A stretch of 46,773 bases of DNA from CALJFL01 sp964590005 (GTDB lineage Bacteria; Pseudomonadota; Gammaproteobacteria; Pseudomonadales; Halieaceae), in NCBI GenBank assembly GCA_964590005.1, contig CAZPVJ010000127.1:1-46773 (forward strand). The letters are read 5' to 3'. Numbering within the stretch: the stretch's first letter is position 1; every line of letters starts with the position of its first letter. Positions 34,663-41,656 of the stretch are shown here, piece after piece. Both the position numbers and the translations under genes were made by a program. The notes under the pieces are model-generated. The model was not told where the DNA came from. It saw only the letters and a program-made list of their open reading frames with translations, and made no database searches.

Positions 34663-34727
34663 CGTTACTTGCACCCCATTCCGTTACAAAAGTCGGAGTA
34701 TAAAGGTAACAAAGCACCCTGGTAACA
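34663..34727. promoter_or_regulatory. Four GTAAC/GTTAC half-sites: candidate CbrB upstream activating sequence
   Basis: CGTTAC is at 34663-34668 and 34682-34687, GTAACA at 34706-34711 and 34722-34727, so two half-sites point each way. From memory, the published CbrB site in Pseudomonas putida is a TGTTAC-N14-GTAACA type element; the halves fit here, but the nearest inward-facing pair is 18 bp apart. The cluster lies 61-125 bp upstream of the -24 GG, the usual distance for an enhancer of a sigma-54 promoter. Confidence 0.6.
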
Positions 34728-34740
34728 CTACCCACAGAAT

Positions 34741-34769
34741 CTTAAAATTATCTTAAGTCTTTGTTTTTT
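34741..34769 (+). terminator. AT-rich repeat and T-run after cbrB
   Basis: CTTAA (34741-34745) and TTAAG (34753-34757) pair around seven bases and are followed by TCTTTGTTTTTT. The stem is weak, so it may instead be a bendable spacer between the enhancer half-sites and the sigma-54 promoter. Confidence 0.3.
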
Positions 34770-34786
34770 ATGCCATTTCCCATTTC

Positions 34787-34802
34787 TGGCACGCGGGATG
34801 CA
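34787..34802 (+). promoter_or_regulatory. Sigma-54 promoter of the CrcZ-like RNA
   Basis: TGGCACGCGGGATGCA contains the invariant GG and GC separated by ten bases and matches TGGCAC-N5-TTGCA with one base missing (ATGCA). It has no protein start nearby, is preceded by the CbrB-like half-sites, and should initiate transcription at about 34813. Position and structure match the crcZ promoter in Pseudomonas. Confidence 0.8.
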
Positions 34803-34812
34803 ACTACGGCCG

Positions 34813-34917
34813 CAGCTTCAACAATAAAAATAAAAATCTGCTGTAATAACAATAAGATACTCACTATGGACCTGGATGGGGAAGTTCGCTTCCCCTTCAA
34901 TTTCCTTTGCTTTTTTT
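34813..34917 (+). ncRNA. crcZ: CrcZ-like small RNA, first A-rich unit
   Basis: The predicted RNA starts near 34813 and carries two clusters of AAnAAnAA, the binding pattern of Hfq/Crc: AACAATAAAAATAAAAAT (34820-34837) and AATAACAATAAGA (34845-34857). These are followed by GACCTGGATGGGG (34869-34881) and a hairpin GGGGAAG-TTCG-CTTCCCC (34878-34895). A T-run lies at 34911-34917. It lies between cbrB and pcnB, the place of crcZ in Pseudomonas, behind a sigma-54 promoter. CrcZ sequesters Hfq/Crc and so relieves catabolite repression; that function is inferred. It may be processed from, or joined to, the next unit in one RNA of about 300 nt. No reading frame of credible coding character covers it. 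Confidence 0.65.
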
Positions 34918-35000
34918 GGCTTTGCCAAATGGGATTTGTGTTACCTATCCCTCCAACCGCGTGTTGTTCGTAAATATTTCGTATAACCAGCGGCTGCTCT

Positions 35001-35032
35001 AGGCACAGACTATGAAACTGTGTTTCTATAAT
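35001..35032 (+). promoter_or_regulatory. Decayed sigma-54 element followed by TATAAT before the second unit
   Basis: AGGCACAGACTATGAA (35001-35016) keeps GGCAC and TG of a sigma-54 promoter but has GA in place of the -12 GC. TATAAT at 35027-35032 is a perfect sigma-70 -10 element, but I find no good -35. A short inverted repeat CACAG/CTGTG (35004-35008 and 35018-35022) lies between. A TGTTAC half-site at 34939-34944 sits 63 bp upstream. Confidence 0.4.
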
Positions 35033-35116
35033 TAGCGATAACAATAATAATCGCACCAAGAAATAAAAATAACACTCCAGAGAGACCTGGATGGGGGAAA
35101 CACCGTTTCCCCCATC
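35026..35116 (+). ncRNA. Second CrcZ-like unit (tandem copy)
   Basis: This stretch repeats the plan of the first unit. It has A-rich clusters AACAATAATAAT (35040-35051) and AAGAAATAAAAATAACA (35058-35074), then GAGACCTGGATGGGGG (35082-35097). A perfect 12-bp hairpin of GATGGGGGAAAC and GTTTCCCCCATC with loop ACC follows (35090-35116). The GGCAC-to-GACCTGG distance is 82 bp, against 81 bp in the first unit. No T-run follows the hairpin, so the 3' end is unclear. It may be a second small RNA or the 3' half of a single CrcZ-like RNA. Confidence 0.5.
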
Positions 35117-35217
35117 ACCTTCGCCTCCACCCGTGTATACCGCTAGCGCCCACCGGCAGCCGTGCCATTTATGCTACTATTCGCGCCACAGAGTCCAGCC
35201 AACAGGCGTAACCCCGT

Positions 35218-36504
35218 TTGAACGTCATCCCCCGGGACCAACACTGTATTTCCCGCAAAAACATCAGCGACAGCGCCCTCAAGGTTATGTCGAGGTTACG
35301 CAGCAGGGGATTCCAGGGTTACCTGGTTGGTGGCGCCGTTCGCGACCTGCTGCTGGGTGGTCATCCCAAAGATTTCGACATTGCCACGGACGCAACGCCC
35401 GAGGAAGTACACAACCTGTTCCGCAACTCGCGCATCATCGGAAGACGTTTCCGCATTGTCCACGTGCGGTTCGGGCGCGAGATCATTGAGGTCACTACCT
35501 TCCGTGGTCACCATGACAGCGACGAATCACAGAGCGCCAGGCAATCACACCAATCCGACAAGGGCCTGCTACTCAGGGACAATGTGTTTGGCACACTCGA
35601 GGAGGACGCGGCGCGCCGCGATCTCACCGTCAACGCCCTGTACTATGATGCCGGCAATTTTTCCGTTTTCGATCACGTCAATGGGCTGGAGGACCTGGAG
35701 CGCAGGCGTATCCGCATTATCGGTGACCCACAGCAACGCTTTCGGGAGGACCCGGTGCGCATGCTGCGGGTGTTGCGTTTTGCCGCCAAACTGGGATTCA
35801 CCATTGATCACAAAACCGCCAAGGCCATTCCGCAGTGCGCAGACTTACTGGCCGAGATACCCGCCGCTAGACTATTTGACGAGTTCCTGAAGCTATTCCT
35901 GGCGGGCTATGCAGAGCGCACCCTGGCGCTCCTGATCGAATACCGACTGCTGCAATACCTTTTTCCGGCGAGCAGTGAACTGATCAATCGTAATCACGGC
36001 GCGCTGGCGCTGGTCCAGGCCGCGATGCACAACACCGATGAAAGGCTGGAGCAGGGTAAAGGCGTAACACCCGCCTTTATTCTCGCCGCCCTGCTATGGC
36101 CGGTAACCGAACGTCTGGCCACCCAACTCCGCGACCACGGGCAGCCGGCACATGCGGCACTCCATAGCGCCGGGCAGCAAACCGTTGCGGAAGCGGCCAA
36201 ATCGCTGTCGATTCCCAAGCGATTCAGCATGCCCATGCGAGAGATCTGGGAGTTTCAACTGCGCCTGGAGCGACGCCAGGGGCGCCGCGCCGCCGAACTG
36301 GTTGATCACCGGCGCTTTCGCGCGGCCTACGATTTCCTGCTGCTGAGAGAGCAGGCAGGCGAGGAAACCGGGGGGCTGGGACAGTGGTGGACCGAATTCC
36401 AGACCCTGCCATTGGAGCAGCGCTTACAACAGGTCACTGGAGACTCCAACAAGAAACGGTCGCGACGGCGACCACGAAAGCGGCGTCCGCCTGGCGACTC
36501 ATGA
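35218..36504 (+). CDS. pcnB: Poly(A) polymerase I
   Basis: A 428-residue polynucleotide adenylyltransferase that adds poly(A) tails and promotes RNA decay. The N-terminus (VIPRDQHCISRKNIS) matches E. coli PcnB. It is followed by the nucleotidyltransferase signature LVGGAVRDLLLG and KDFDIATDA, giving the two catalytic aspartates; RRRIRIIGDP and the RNA-binding domain follow. The C-terminus is basic (KKRSRRRPRKRRPP), as in the family. The start is a TTG at 35218 because homologues start just before VIPRDQH; AGGCG lies upstream. It is at the crcZ side of the operon. The stop overlaps folK by 4 bp (ATGA). Confidence 0.95.
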   Translation: MNVIPRDQHCISRKNISDSALKVMSRLRSRGFQGYLVGGAVRDLLLGGHPKDFDIATDATPEEVHNLFRNSRIIGRRFRIVHVRFGREIIEVTTFRGHHDSDESQSARQSHQSDKGLLLRDNVFGTLEEDAARRDLTVNALYYDAGNFSVFDHVNGLEDLERRRIRIIGDPQQRFREDPVRMLRVLRFAAKLGFTIDHKTAKAIPQCADLLAEIPAARLFDEFLKLFLAGYAERTLALLIEYRLLQYLFPASSELINRNHGALALVQAAMHNTDERLEQGKGVTPAFILAALLWPVTERLATQLRDHGQPAHAALHSAGQQTVAEAAKSLSIPKRFSMPMREIWEFQLRLERRQGRRAAELVDHRRFRAAYDFLLLREQAGEETGGLGQWWTEFQTLPLEQRLQQVTGDSNKKRSRRRPRKRRPPGDS

Positions 36505-37010
36505 TTCGAGCCTACATCGGCCTTGGCGCCAACCTCGGTAATCCAGCAGACCAATTGGCCAGGGCTATCACAGCCATCAGCGCCATTGAGCGTTCGAAAA
36601 TCGAAACTGTATCCAGCGTCTACCAGAGCCCACCCATGGGACCCATGGATCAGCCCGACTACCTGAACGCCGTCGTGGCACTGGCCACCATACTCACACC
36701 CGACGAACTTCTGGCTGTACTACAGGACATAGAGAACGCGCAGGGGCGGGAACGCGGTGAACGATGGGGGCCCAGGACACTGGATCTCGATATTCTGCTC
36801 TACGGTGACCAGCTTGTATCGCTGGCGCACCTGCAGATACCTCACCCCGGCTTGCAGCAGCGCAATTTTGTATTGCAACCGCTGCTAGAGATCGCCGGAC
36901 CAAATTTGGTGCTGCCCGGCGGGGAAGAACTTGGTACATTAGTAGCCGGCTGTCGCGGGCGCACACTGCAGCGCACCTCCCAGCGACTCGATCACTACGT
37001 CTGCAAGTAA
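36501..37010 (+). CDS. folK: 2-amino-4-hydroxy-6-hydroxymethyldihydropteridine pyrophosphokinase
   Basis: A 169-residue HPPK that transfers pyrophosphate from ATP to 6-hydroxymethyldihydropterin in folate synthesis. The opening AYIGLGANLGNP, the substrate loop YQSPPMGPMDQPDYLNAV and the signature GPRTLDLDILLYG with the metal-binding aspartates are conserved. The length fits the family (about 160). It starts at ATG 36501, overlapping pcnB by 4 bp as ATGA; the frame beginning at 36384 inside pcnB is rejected. It is followed by the deoxynucleoside kinase after 18 bp. Confidence 0.96.
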   Translation: MIRAYIGLGANLGNPADQLARAITAISAIERSKIETVSSVYQSPPMGPMDQPDYLNAVVALATILTPDELLAVLQDIENAQGRERGERWGPRTLDLDILLYGDQLVSLAHLQIPHPGLQQRNFVLQPLLEIAGPNLVLPGGEELGTLVAGCRGRTLQRTSQRLDHYVCK

Positions 37011-37028
37011 ACAGGGAACCGGGGCTTG

Positions 37029-37709
37029 ATGGAGCAAAGCGGCGCAATCAATATTGACCTCAAAGGTCGCACACCGCCTGCATTCATCGCCGTTGAGGGC
37101 CCCATAGGAGTCGGCAAAACCACGCTGACCAAGCGACTCGCTGCCAGCTTCAATTACCAGATGCTGCTCGAAGAAGCAGAAGAAAACCCGTTCCTGGAGA
37201 AGTTCTACCGCAACCGTAAGCAGGCAGCGCTGGCCACACAGTTATTCTTCCTTTTCCAGCGGGCGCAAAAGATCCAGGACCTGCGGCAGGCGGACATTTT
37301 TGAACCGGTGCGGGTATCCGATTTCCTTATCGAAAAAGATCCGCTATTCGCCCGCATCAACCTCGACAGCGACGAGTTCCAGCTCTACGAAAAAGTCTAC
37401 CACCAGCTCACTATCGACGCGCCGAAACCCGACCTGGTTATCTACCTGCAGGCCTCCACTGACGTGCTGTTATCGCGCATAGAAAACCGTGGAATCGGGT
37501 TCGAACAGAGCATCAACAGGGACTACCTGGAGCGCCTGAACGAAGTGTACAGTGAGTTTTTTCTGTATTACGATGACGCTCCTCTACTGATCGTCAACGC
37601 CAGCGAAATCGACCTGGTACATGGCGACGGAGACTACCAGCACCTGGTCGATTATCTGCTGGACATTCGCAGCGGCCGCCACTACTTCAACCCCACATTC
37701 TTTGGATAG
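37029..37709 (+). CDS. Deoxynucleoside kinase (dGK/dCK/dNK-like)
   Basis: A 226-residue kinase of the deoxynucleoside kinase family, which phosphorylates deoxyribonucleosides for salvage. The P-loop GPIGVGKT is at residues 24-31, and the region EPVRVSDFLIEKDPLFA corresponds to the substrate-binding DR-x-x-S area. The lid arginines appear in VLLSRIENRGIGFEQSI. The ATG at 37029 is used; a TTG one codon earlier is also possible. It sits between folK and panB, an insertion relative to the Pseudomonas order. Its precise nucleoside specificity is unknown. It is 7 bp before panB. Confidence 0.87.
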   Translation: MEQSGAINIDLKGRTPPAFIAVEGPIGVGKTTLTKRLAASFNYQMLLEEAEENPFLEKFYRNRKQAALATQLFFLFQRAQKIQDLRQADIFEPVRVSDFLIEKDPLFARINLDSDEFQLYEKVYHQLTIDAPKPDLVIYLQASTDVLLSRIENRGIGFEQSINRDYLERLNEVYSEFFLYYDDAPLLIVNASEIDLVHGDGDYQHLVDYLLDIRSGRHYFNPTFFG

Positions 37710-37716
37710 CAGTGCG

Positions 37717-38508
37717 ATGGGCAAAGTCACGATCAGCACACTCGACAAGATGAAAGCCGCAGGGGAAAAATTCGTCTGCATTACTGCTTATGACGCCACC
37801 TTTGCCCGACTGGTGAGTGAAGCTGGTGCTGAGACCATTCTGGTTGGCGACTCCCTTGGCATGGTTTTACAGGGGCACGACAGCACCATCCCCGTGACCA
37901 TGGAAGAAATGGCCTACCACACCGCCTGTGTAACGCGCGGGCAACCGGATTCGCTAATCATCGCCGACCTGCCTTTCATGAGTTACACCTCGGCGCAGCA
38001 AACAATGGAGAACGCCACGGCCCTGATGCAGGCGGGCGCCCAGATGGTGAAAATGGAGGGCGGCACCTGGCTCAGTGACAGTATCAGCATGCTGGTCGAG
38101 CGGGGCGTGCCGGTCTGTGCGCACTTGGGGCTCACCCCACAATCAGTGAATGCCTTCGGTGGCTTCAAGGTACAGGGCCGGACGCCCAAGGAAGCGAAAT
38201 CTATCCTGGCCGACGCGGTCGAAATCCAGGACGCCGGCGCCAGCCTGCTGGTGCTGGAGTGTATTCCGGCCCACCTGGCCAGTGATATCAGCGCCAAGCT
38301 CGATATTCCCGTGATCGGTATCGGCGCGGGAGCGGGTACCGACGCCCAGGTCCTGGTGTTGCACGACATGCTTGGCCTTTCCTCGCACGCGGCACGCTTT
38401 GTCGAAAACTTTATGGAAGGCCAGGACACCATCCAGGGCGCCCTGAAAGCCTTCGTAAACGCGGTAAAATCCGGCGACTACCCGCGCGAGGAACACACCT
38501 ACAGCTGA
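37717..38508 (+). CDS. panB: 3-methyl-2-oxobutanoate hydroxymethyltransferase
   Basis: A 263-residue enzyme that makes ketopantoate from 2-ketoisovalerate and methylene-tetrahydrofolate, the first step to pantothenate. Typical segments are KFVCITAYDATFARL, ILVGDSLGMVLQG, VKMEGGTW and PVIGIGAGAGTDAQVLV, with the metal-binding Asp of VGDS. The length equals E. coli PanB (264). The ATG at 37717 comes seven bases after the kinase stop, with GGAT upstream; the frame from 37621 is rejected. It shares a folate-dependent step with the nearby folK. It is followed by a 289-bp gap before panC. Confidence 0.96.
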   Translation: MGKVTISTLDKMKAAGEKFVCITAYDATFARLVSEAGAETILVGDSLGMVLQGHDSTIPVTMEEMAYHTACVTRGQPDSLIIADLPFMSYTSAQQTMENATALMQAGAQMVKMEGGTWLSDSISMLVERGVPVCAHLGLTPQSVNAFGGFKVQGRTPKEAKSILADAVEIQDAGASLLVLECIPAHLASDISAKLDIPVIGIGAGAGTDAQVLVLHDMLGLSSHAARFVENFMEGQDTIQGALKAFVNAVKSGDYPREEHTYS

Positions 38509-38574
38509 TCCGCAGCCGGGGACCCGGCCTGCCGCGATCCACCTTTCCAAACCTGGGCAGCCCTCAACGTATAT

Positions 38575-38592
38575 TAAGTGAGCACTCACTTA
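38575..38592. promoter_or_regulatory. TetR-type operator candidate upstream of panC
   Basis: TAAGTGAG-CA-CTCACTTA is an 8-bp perfect inverted repeat with a 2-bp centre. AGTGAG/CTCACT palindromes are typical of TetR-family operators. It lies 67 bp after the panB stop and 206 bp before panC. No TetR gene is present in the window. Confidence 0.45.
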
Positions 38593-38797
38593 CTTTTCGT
38601 AGCACTTTTGCCGTTGCGAGGTCACTTTTGTTACCTAAGGAAGCAAAAAAGTGTGAATATTTAATGAAAATCCGTTGCTGGGATATGGCCCTTCGGGCAT
38701 ACTTCTCGACCCGCAACCTGCGGACATTGCCCGGTAACGCGCAACGACTGCAGGGGTTTAGCGTCAGCCATTTCCGAGCCACGGAGATAGTGTAGAT
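38593..38797 (+). other. Leader region between panB and panC
   Basis: A 205-bp stretch with no gene. It contains a GTTACC, a GC hairpin GCCC-TTC-GGGC near 38688-38698 and a TATTTAAT near 38658 that could be a -10 element. panC may thus have its own promoter and a structured 5' leader. I see no known riboswitch pattern. Confidence 0.35.
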
Positions 38798-39682
38798 ATG
38801 CGAACTTACACAACAAATGCCGCGCTGCAGAAGGCACTGAAAAAGAGCCGCAGCCAGGGCCAGACCATCGCGTTTGTCCCGACCATGGGCAACCTTCATG
38901 AAGGCCACCTCGACCTGGTTCGTCGGGCCCGTGAGCTGGCCGACATCGTCGTCGTCAGCATCTTCGTTAATCCTCTGCAATTTGGCCCTTCCGAGGACCT
39001 GGACGCCTACCCGCGTACCCTGGCCGCCGATAAGGAGAAATTGTTCGCTGAGGGTACCCAGATTCTCTACGCCCCTGGCGTCGAGGAGATCTACCCCGAG
39101 GGCATGGAGAACCAGACCCTGGTGAGAGTGCCTGACCTCTCAGAGACCCTGTGCGGCAGCAATCGCCCTGGTCACTTCGACGGCGTGTCGACCGTTGTCA
39201 CCAAGCTGTTCAATATCGTCCAGCCTGATATGGCTATTTTCGGTGAGAAGGACTTCCAGCAGTTGTCGATTGTTCGCAAGATGGTTCGCGACCTGTATGT
39301 GCCGATTGAGATTATCGGTGTCCGTACGGCTCGCGCAGACGACGGACTCGCGTTGAGTTCGCGCAATGGCTACCTGACCGATGAGCAACGGGAAATCGCA
39401 CCCACGCTGCATCAGACGCTCAACAGTTGCCGCGAGGCCATCGCCTGCGGATTCGATAATTTCCTGCAACTTGAGTCCCACGCTCGTATGCGCCTGTTGC
39501 AAGCCGGATTTGAACCGGATTACTTCGCCATCCGCGACGCACGCACTCTTCGCGCCGTCACCGAAGACACCGAGGAAATTGCCATTCTGGCAGCCGCACG
39601 CCTGGGTCCAACCCGGCTTATCGATAACGTCAGGTTGGCGCTGAACCCGGTATCCGACTGGGGCATGCTGGCTTCTCACTAG
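38798..39682 (+). CDS. panC: Pantothenate synthetase (pantoate-beta-alanine ligase)
   Basis: A 294-residue ATP-dependent ligase that joins pantoate and beta-alanine to make pantothenate. The HIGH-like motif FVPTMGNLHEGH (26-37) and the KMSKS-like segment LALSSRNGYL are both present. IFGEKDFQQL and the central VSIFVNPLQFGPSEDLD are further signatures. E. coli PanC is 283 residues, so the length is normal. The ATG at 38798 has CGGAG upstream. It is the last gene in the run and is followed by a short gap before the convergent OGT-like gene. Confidence 0.96.
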   Translation: MRTYTTNAALQKALKKSRSQGQTIAFVPTMGNLHEGHLDLVRRARELADIVVVSIFVNPLQFGPSEDLDAYPRTLAADKEKLFAEGTQILYAPGVEEIYPEGMENQTLVRVPDLSETLCGSNRPGHFDGVSTVVTKLFNIVQPDMAIFGEKDFQQLSIVRKMVRDLYVPIEIIGVRTARADDGLALSSRNGYLTDEQREIAPTLHQTLNSCREAIACGFDNFLQLESHARMRLLQAGFEPDYFAIRDARTLRAVTEDTEEIAILAAARLGPTRLIDNVRLALNPVSDWGMLASH

Positions 39683-39739
39683 CCGTATCAGTTGAGCCAG
39701 TAACGGCTGAGCGACGTCAACCGCTTCTACAGACGGCGA

Positions 39740-41494
39740 TCAGGTTCCCCGGATGGTCTCTTGCCAGATCGTATTGAGCTCGGCTTCAAAGTCCGCTGCG
39801 TAACGCGGGCCATCGGTTAGCCGGGACTCGGCCATTCGGGTTCGCAAGCCAAGGCGCAACGTGTTCAATTGTTCCCTATGCTGCGACCAGTAACGGCCAA
39901 TCTCCACAAACTCATTACTGTCGGCCGCGATAAACTCCGATAGGTCCAAAGCATCCAGCATGGCCGCTGTCTGGCGGCTGATAACCCGCTCACCCAGCAG
40001 GGTGATCACGGGCGTGCCCATCCACAGTGCTTCACAGCTTGTCAGCCCGCCGTTGTAGGGGAAGGTGTCCAGTGCGATATCGATATCACCATATTCGCCA
40101 AACATGATTTCGTGAGGCGTGGCACCCCTGAACTCAATGCGTGACTCTGTAACACCTAGCTCAGCAAAACGAGACAGAAAGTGTTGTTGAACATCGCGGG
40201 CGGAAAAGGAGGCGCTTTTCAGCAGTAATCTTGAATTGGGAACGGCCAACAGCAGCTTCGCCCAGGTCTGAACAACATCCGGTACGATTTTGTGATGCCG
40301 ATTGAACGAACCGAAGACAATATCACTCTGCACCAGCGGTCTAACGGTCACCTCCGGTGCGTAAGGCGGCGCCTCGTAAACCAGGCGAGGTTGATCCAGG
40401 TACAGCAATGCCTCGCTGAACCGCTGCAACCCGTCCTCAGGCGTGGAATAGCGATCAGTCACGTAGTAATCGATGGAATCAACACCTGTACTATCGAAAT
40501 AATCTATCATCGAAATCTGAACGGGCGCTGGCTTTGCGGCGAGAGCGGCCATGCGATTTTCGGGAGCATGGCCCGCAAGATCAACGAGAATATCGATTTC
40601 GTCATCAACTATCTGTTGTCGCAGTGCGGCGTCGGTAAGGGCTGTTATATCTCTCCACGAATCGGCGTGCTGCGAGAAATACTCTGTAAGGTCATCCGTC
40701 TTTTGAGTTGCGCTATAAAGATAGATTTCAAATTTTTCGCGGTTATGGTTATCAAACAGCGGCTTGAAAAAGTAGCCCACAATCTGTCTTGAAAACCTCG
40801 GGGACAGGTAGCCAATCCTGATTTTCTCGCGGCCGCCCACGGCTTCACGCGTGGGTGCGCCATCAGGACAGGCCTTAACCAGCTCCTCTCCCAGTCGTTG
40901 GTGCATTGCGAACAGCATGTCGTGTTCATCGCTGACAAACAAATGCATGGTCAGCAGAATCTGGCTCATGGTCACCAGGTCCAGCGTTCCACTGTTAAAG
41001 GCTTGTTGGTAGCGAACCGCTGCCTCGTGGGAGCGGCCAAGGTCACGCAGGGTGTTAGCGTAATTGGGATAGGCAGACCAGAGGTCGGGGGCTAATTCAA
41101 GCGCAGCCTCGAAGGCCTCCGCTGCCGCCGCCAGATCACCTCCCAGGGCCAGCGTCGTCGCATAGTTGGCCCGGCTGGCCGGGTCACCCGGGTTGAGTTC
41201 GATAAGCCGGGACATGTAGCTACCGGCAGCAGAATAATCCCCATCCCGCATCGCAATATTGTAAGCAAGGTTCAGTGCCTCTGCCGGAGGTCGAGACTTG
41301 GACAGTATTGGTTCGAGTGCCCTGCGCGCCCGCGGCAAGTCAGCCAGAGAGAGGGCCGATGTCGCCATCGCAATAGCCTCATCCGCGGAACGGGTAGCCT
41401 TGGACGGCTGCTCGTACTCGCCGCTGGCGAGGCAACATCGCTTGTACTTTTTCCCACTGCCACAGGGGCACGGCGAATTTCGCCCAATCTGCAT
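39740..41494 (-). CDS. SEC-C/TPR/O-GlcNAc transferase-like (GT41) protein
   Basis: A 584-residue protein with three parts. Residues 1-24 are a SEC-C zinc motif (Cys9, Cys11, Cys20, Cys21, pattern CPCGSGKKYKRCC). Residues 35-175 are tetratricopeptide repeats (for example SRANYATTLALGGDLAAAAE). Residues from about 223 to the end match the GT41 O-GlcNAc transferase catalytic region (IRIGYLSPRF, FGSFNRHHKI, DTFPYNGGLTSCEALWMGTP). GT41 enzymes glycosylate proteins at Ser/Thr or act on bacterial adhesins; the target here is unknown. A SEC-C tag on such a protein is uncommon to my knowledge. The ATG is preceded by GAGG 8 bases upstream. It is downstream of pnp in the same direction but separated by a strong terminator. 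Confidence 0.87.
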   Translation of the reverse strand: MQIGRNSPCPCGSGKKYKRCCLASGEYEQPSKATRSADEAIAMATSALSLADLPRARRALEPILSKSRPPAEALNLAYNIAMRDGDYSAAGSYMSRLIELNPGDPASRANYATTLALGGDLAAAAEAFEAALELAPDLWSAYPNYANTLRDLGRSHEAAVRYQQAFNSGTLDLVTMSQILLTMHLFVSDEHDMLFAMHQRLGEELVKACPDGAPTREAVGGREKIRIGYLSPRFSRQIVGYFFKPLFDNHNREKFEIYLYSATQKTDDLTEYFSQHADSWRDITALTDAALRQQIVDDEIDILVDLAGHAPENRMAALAAKPAPVQISMIDYFDSTGVDSIDYYVTDRYSTPEDGLQRFSEALLYLDQPRLVYEAPPYAPEVTVRPLVQSDIVFGSFNRHHKIVPDVVQTWAKLLLAVPNSRLLLKSASFSARDVQQHFLSRFAELGVTESRIEFRGATPHEIMFGEYGDIDIALDTFPYNGGLTSCEALWMGTPVITLLGERVISRQTAAMLDALDLSEFIAADSNEFVEIGRYWSQHREQLNTLRLGLRTRMAESRLTDGPRYAADFEAELNTIWQETIRGT

Positions 41495-41582
41495 TGTTTA
41501 ACCTCTAGGCTACTCACTCCGAGCCCATCCAATAAAACAGGCATTAACGCCTATTCTGCGTAAATCACGCTGCCTTTAAAAC

Positions 41583-41616
41583 AGAAAAAGGGACGCATCT
41601 TACGATACGCCCCTTT
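41583..41616 (-). terminator. Rho-independent terminator of pnp
   Basis: On the minus strand AAAGGG-G-CGTAT pairs with ATGCG-T-CCCTTT (with G-U pairs), leaving a CGTAAG loop, followed by TTC TGTTTT. It lies 41 bp beyond the pnp stop and marks the end of the rpsO-pnp transcript. Confidence 0.85.
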
Positions 41617-41656
41617 ACTATCGGCTCCGCTGTCGACAGAACCACGCTGGGGAAAC

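Noticed and set aside
34915..34929. Hairpin TTTGGC-TTT-GCCAAA downstream of the first RNA unit
   Set aside because: No T-run follows it on either strand in the needed position, so I do not call it a terminator. It could still be part of an RNA structure.
34761..35059. Small frames across the CrcZ-like region, including a 35-codon one starting at ATG 34866
   Set aside because: They run through the sigma-54 promoter, A-rich motifs or hairpins. The ATG of the first unit is not preserved in the second, while the RNA motifs are.
35091..35489. Plus-strand frame of 132 codons (MGETPFPPSPSPPPV) across the second hairpin and pcnB start
   Set aside because: It overlaps pcnB in another phase, starts inside the hairpin stem and has only low-complexity proline content.
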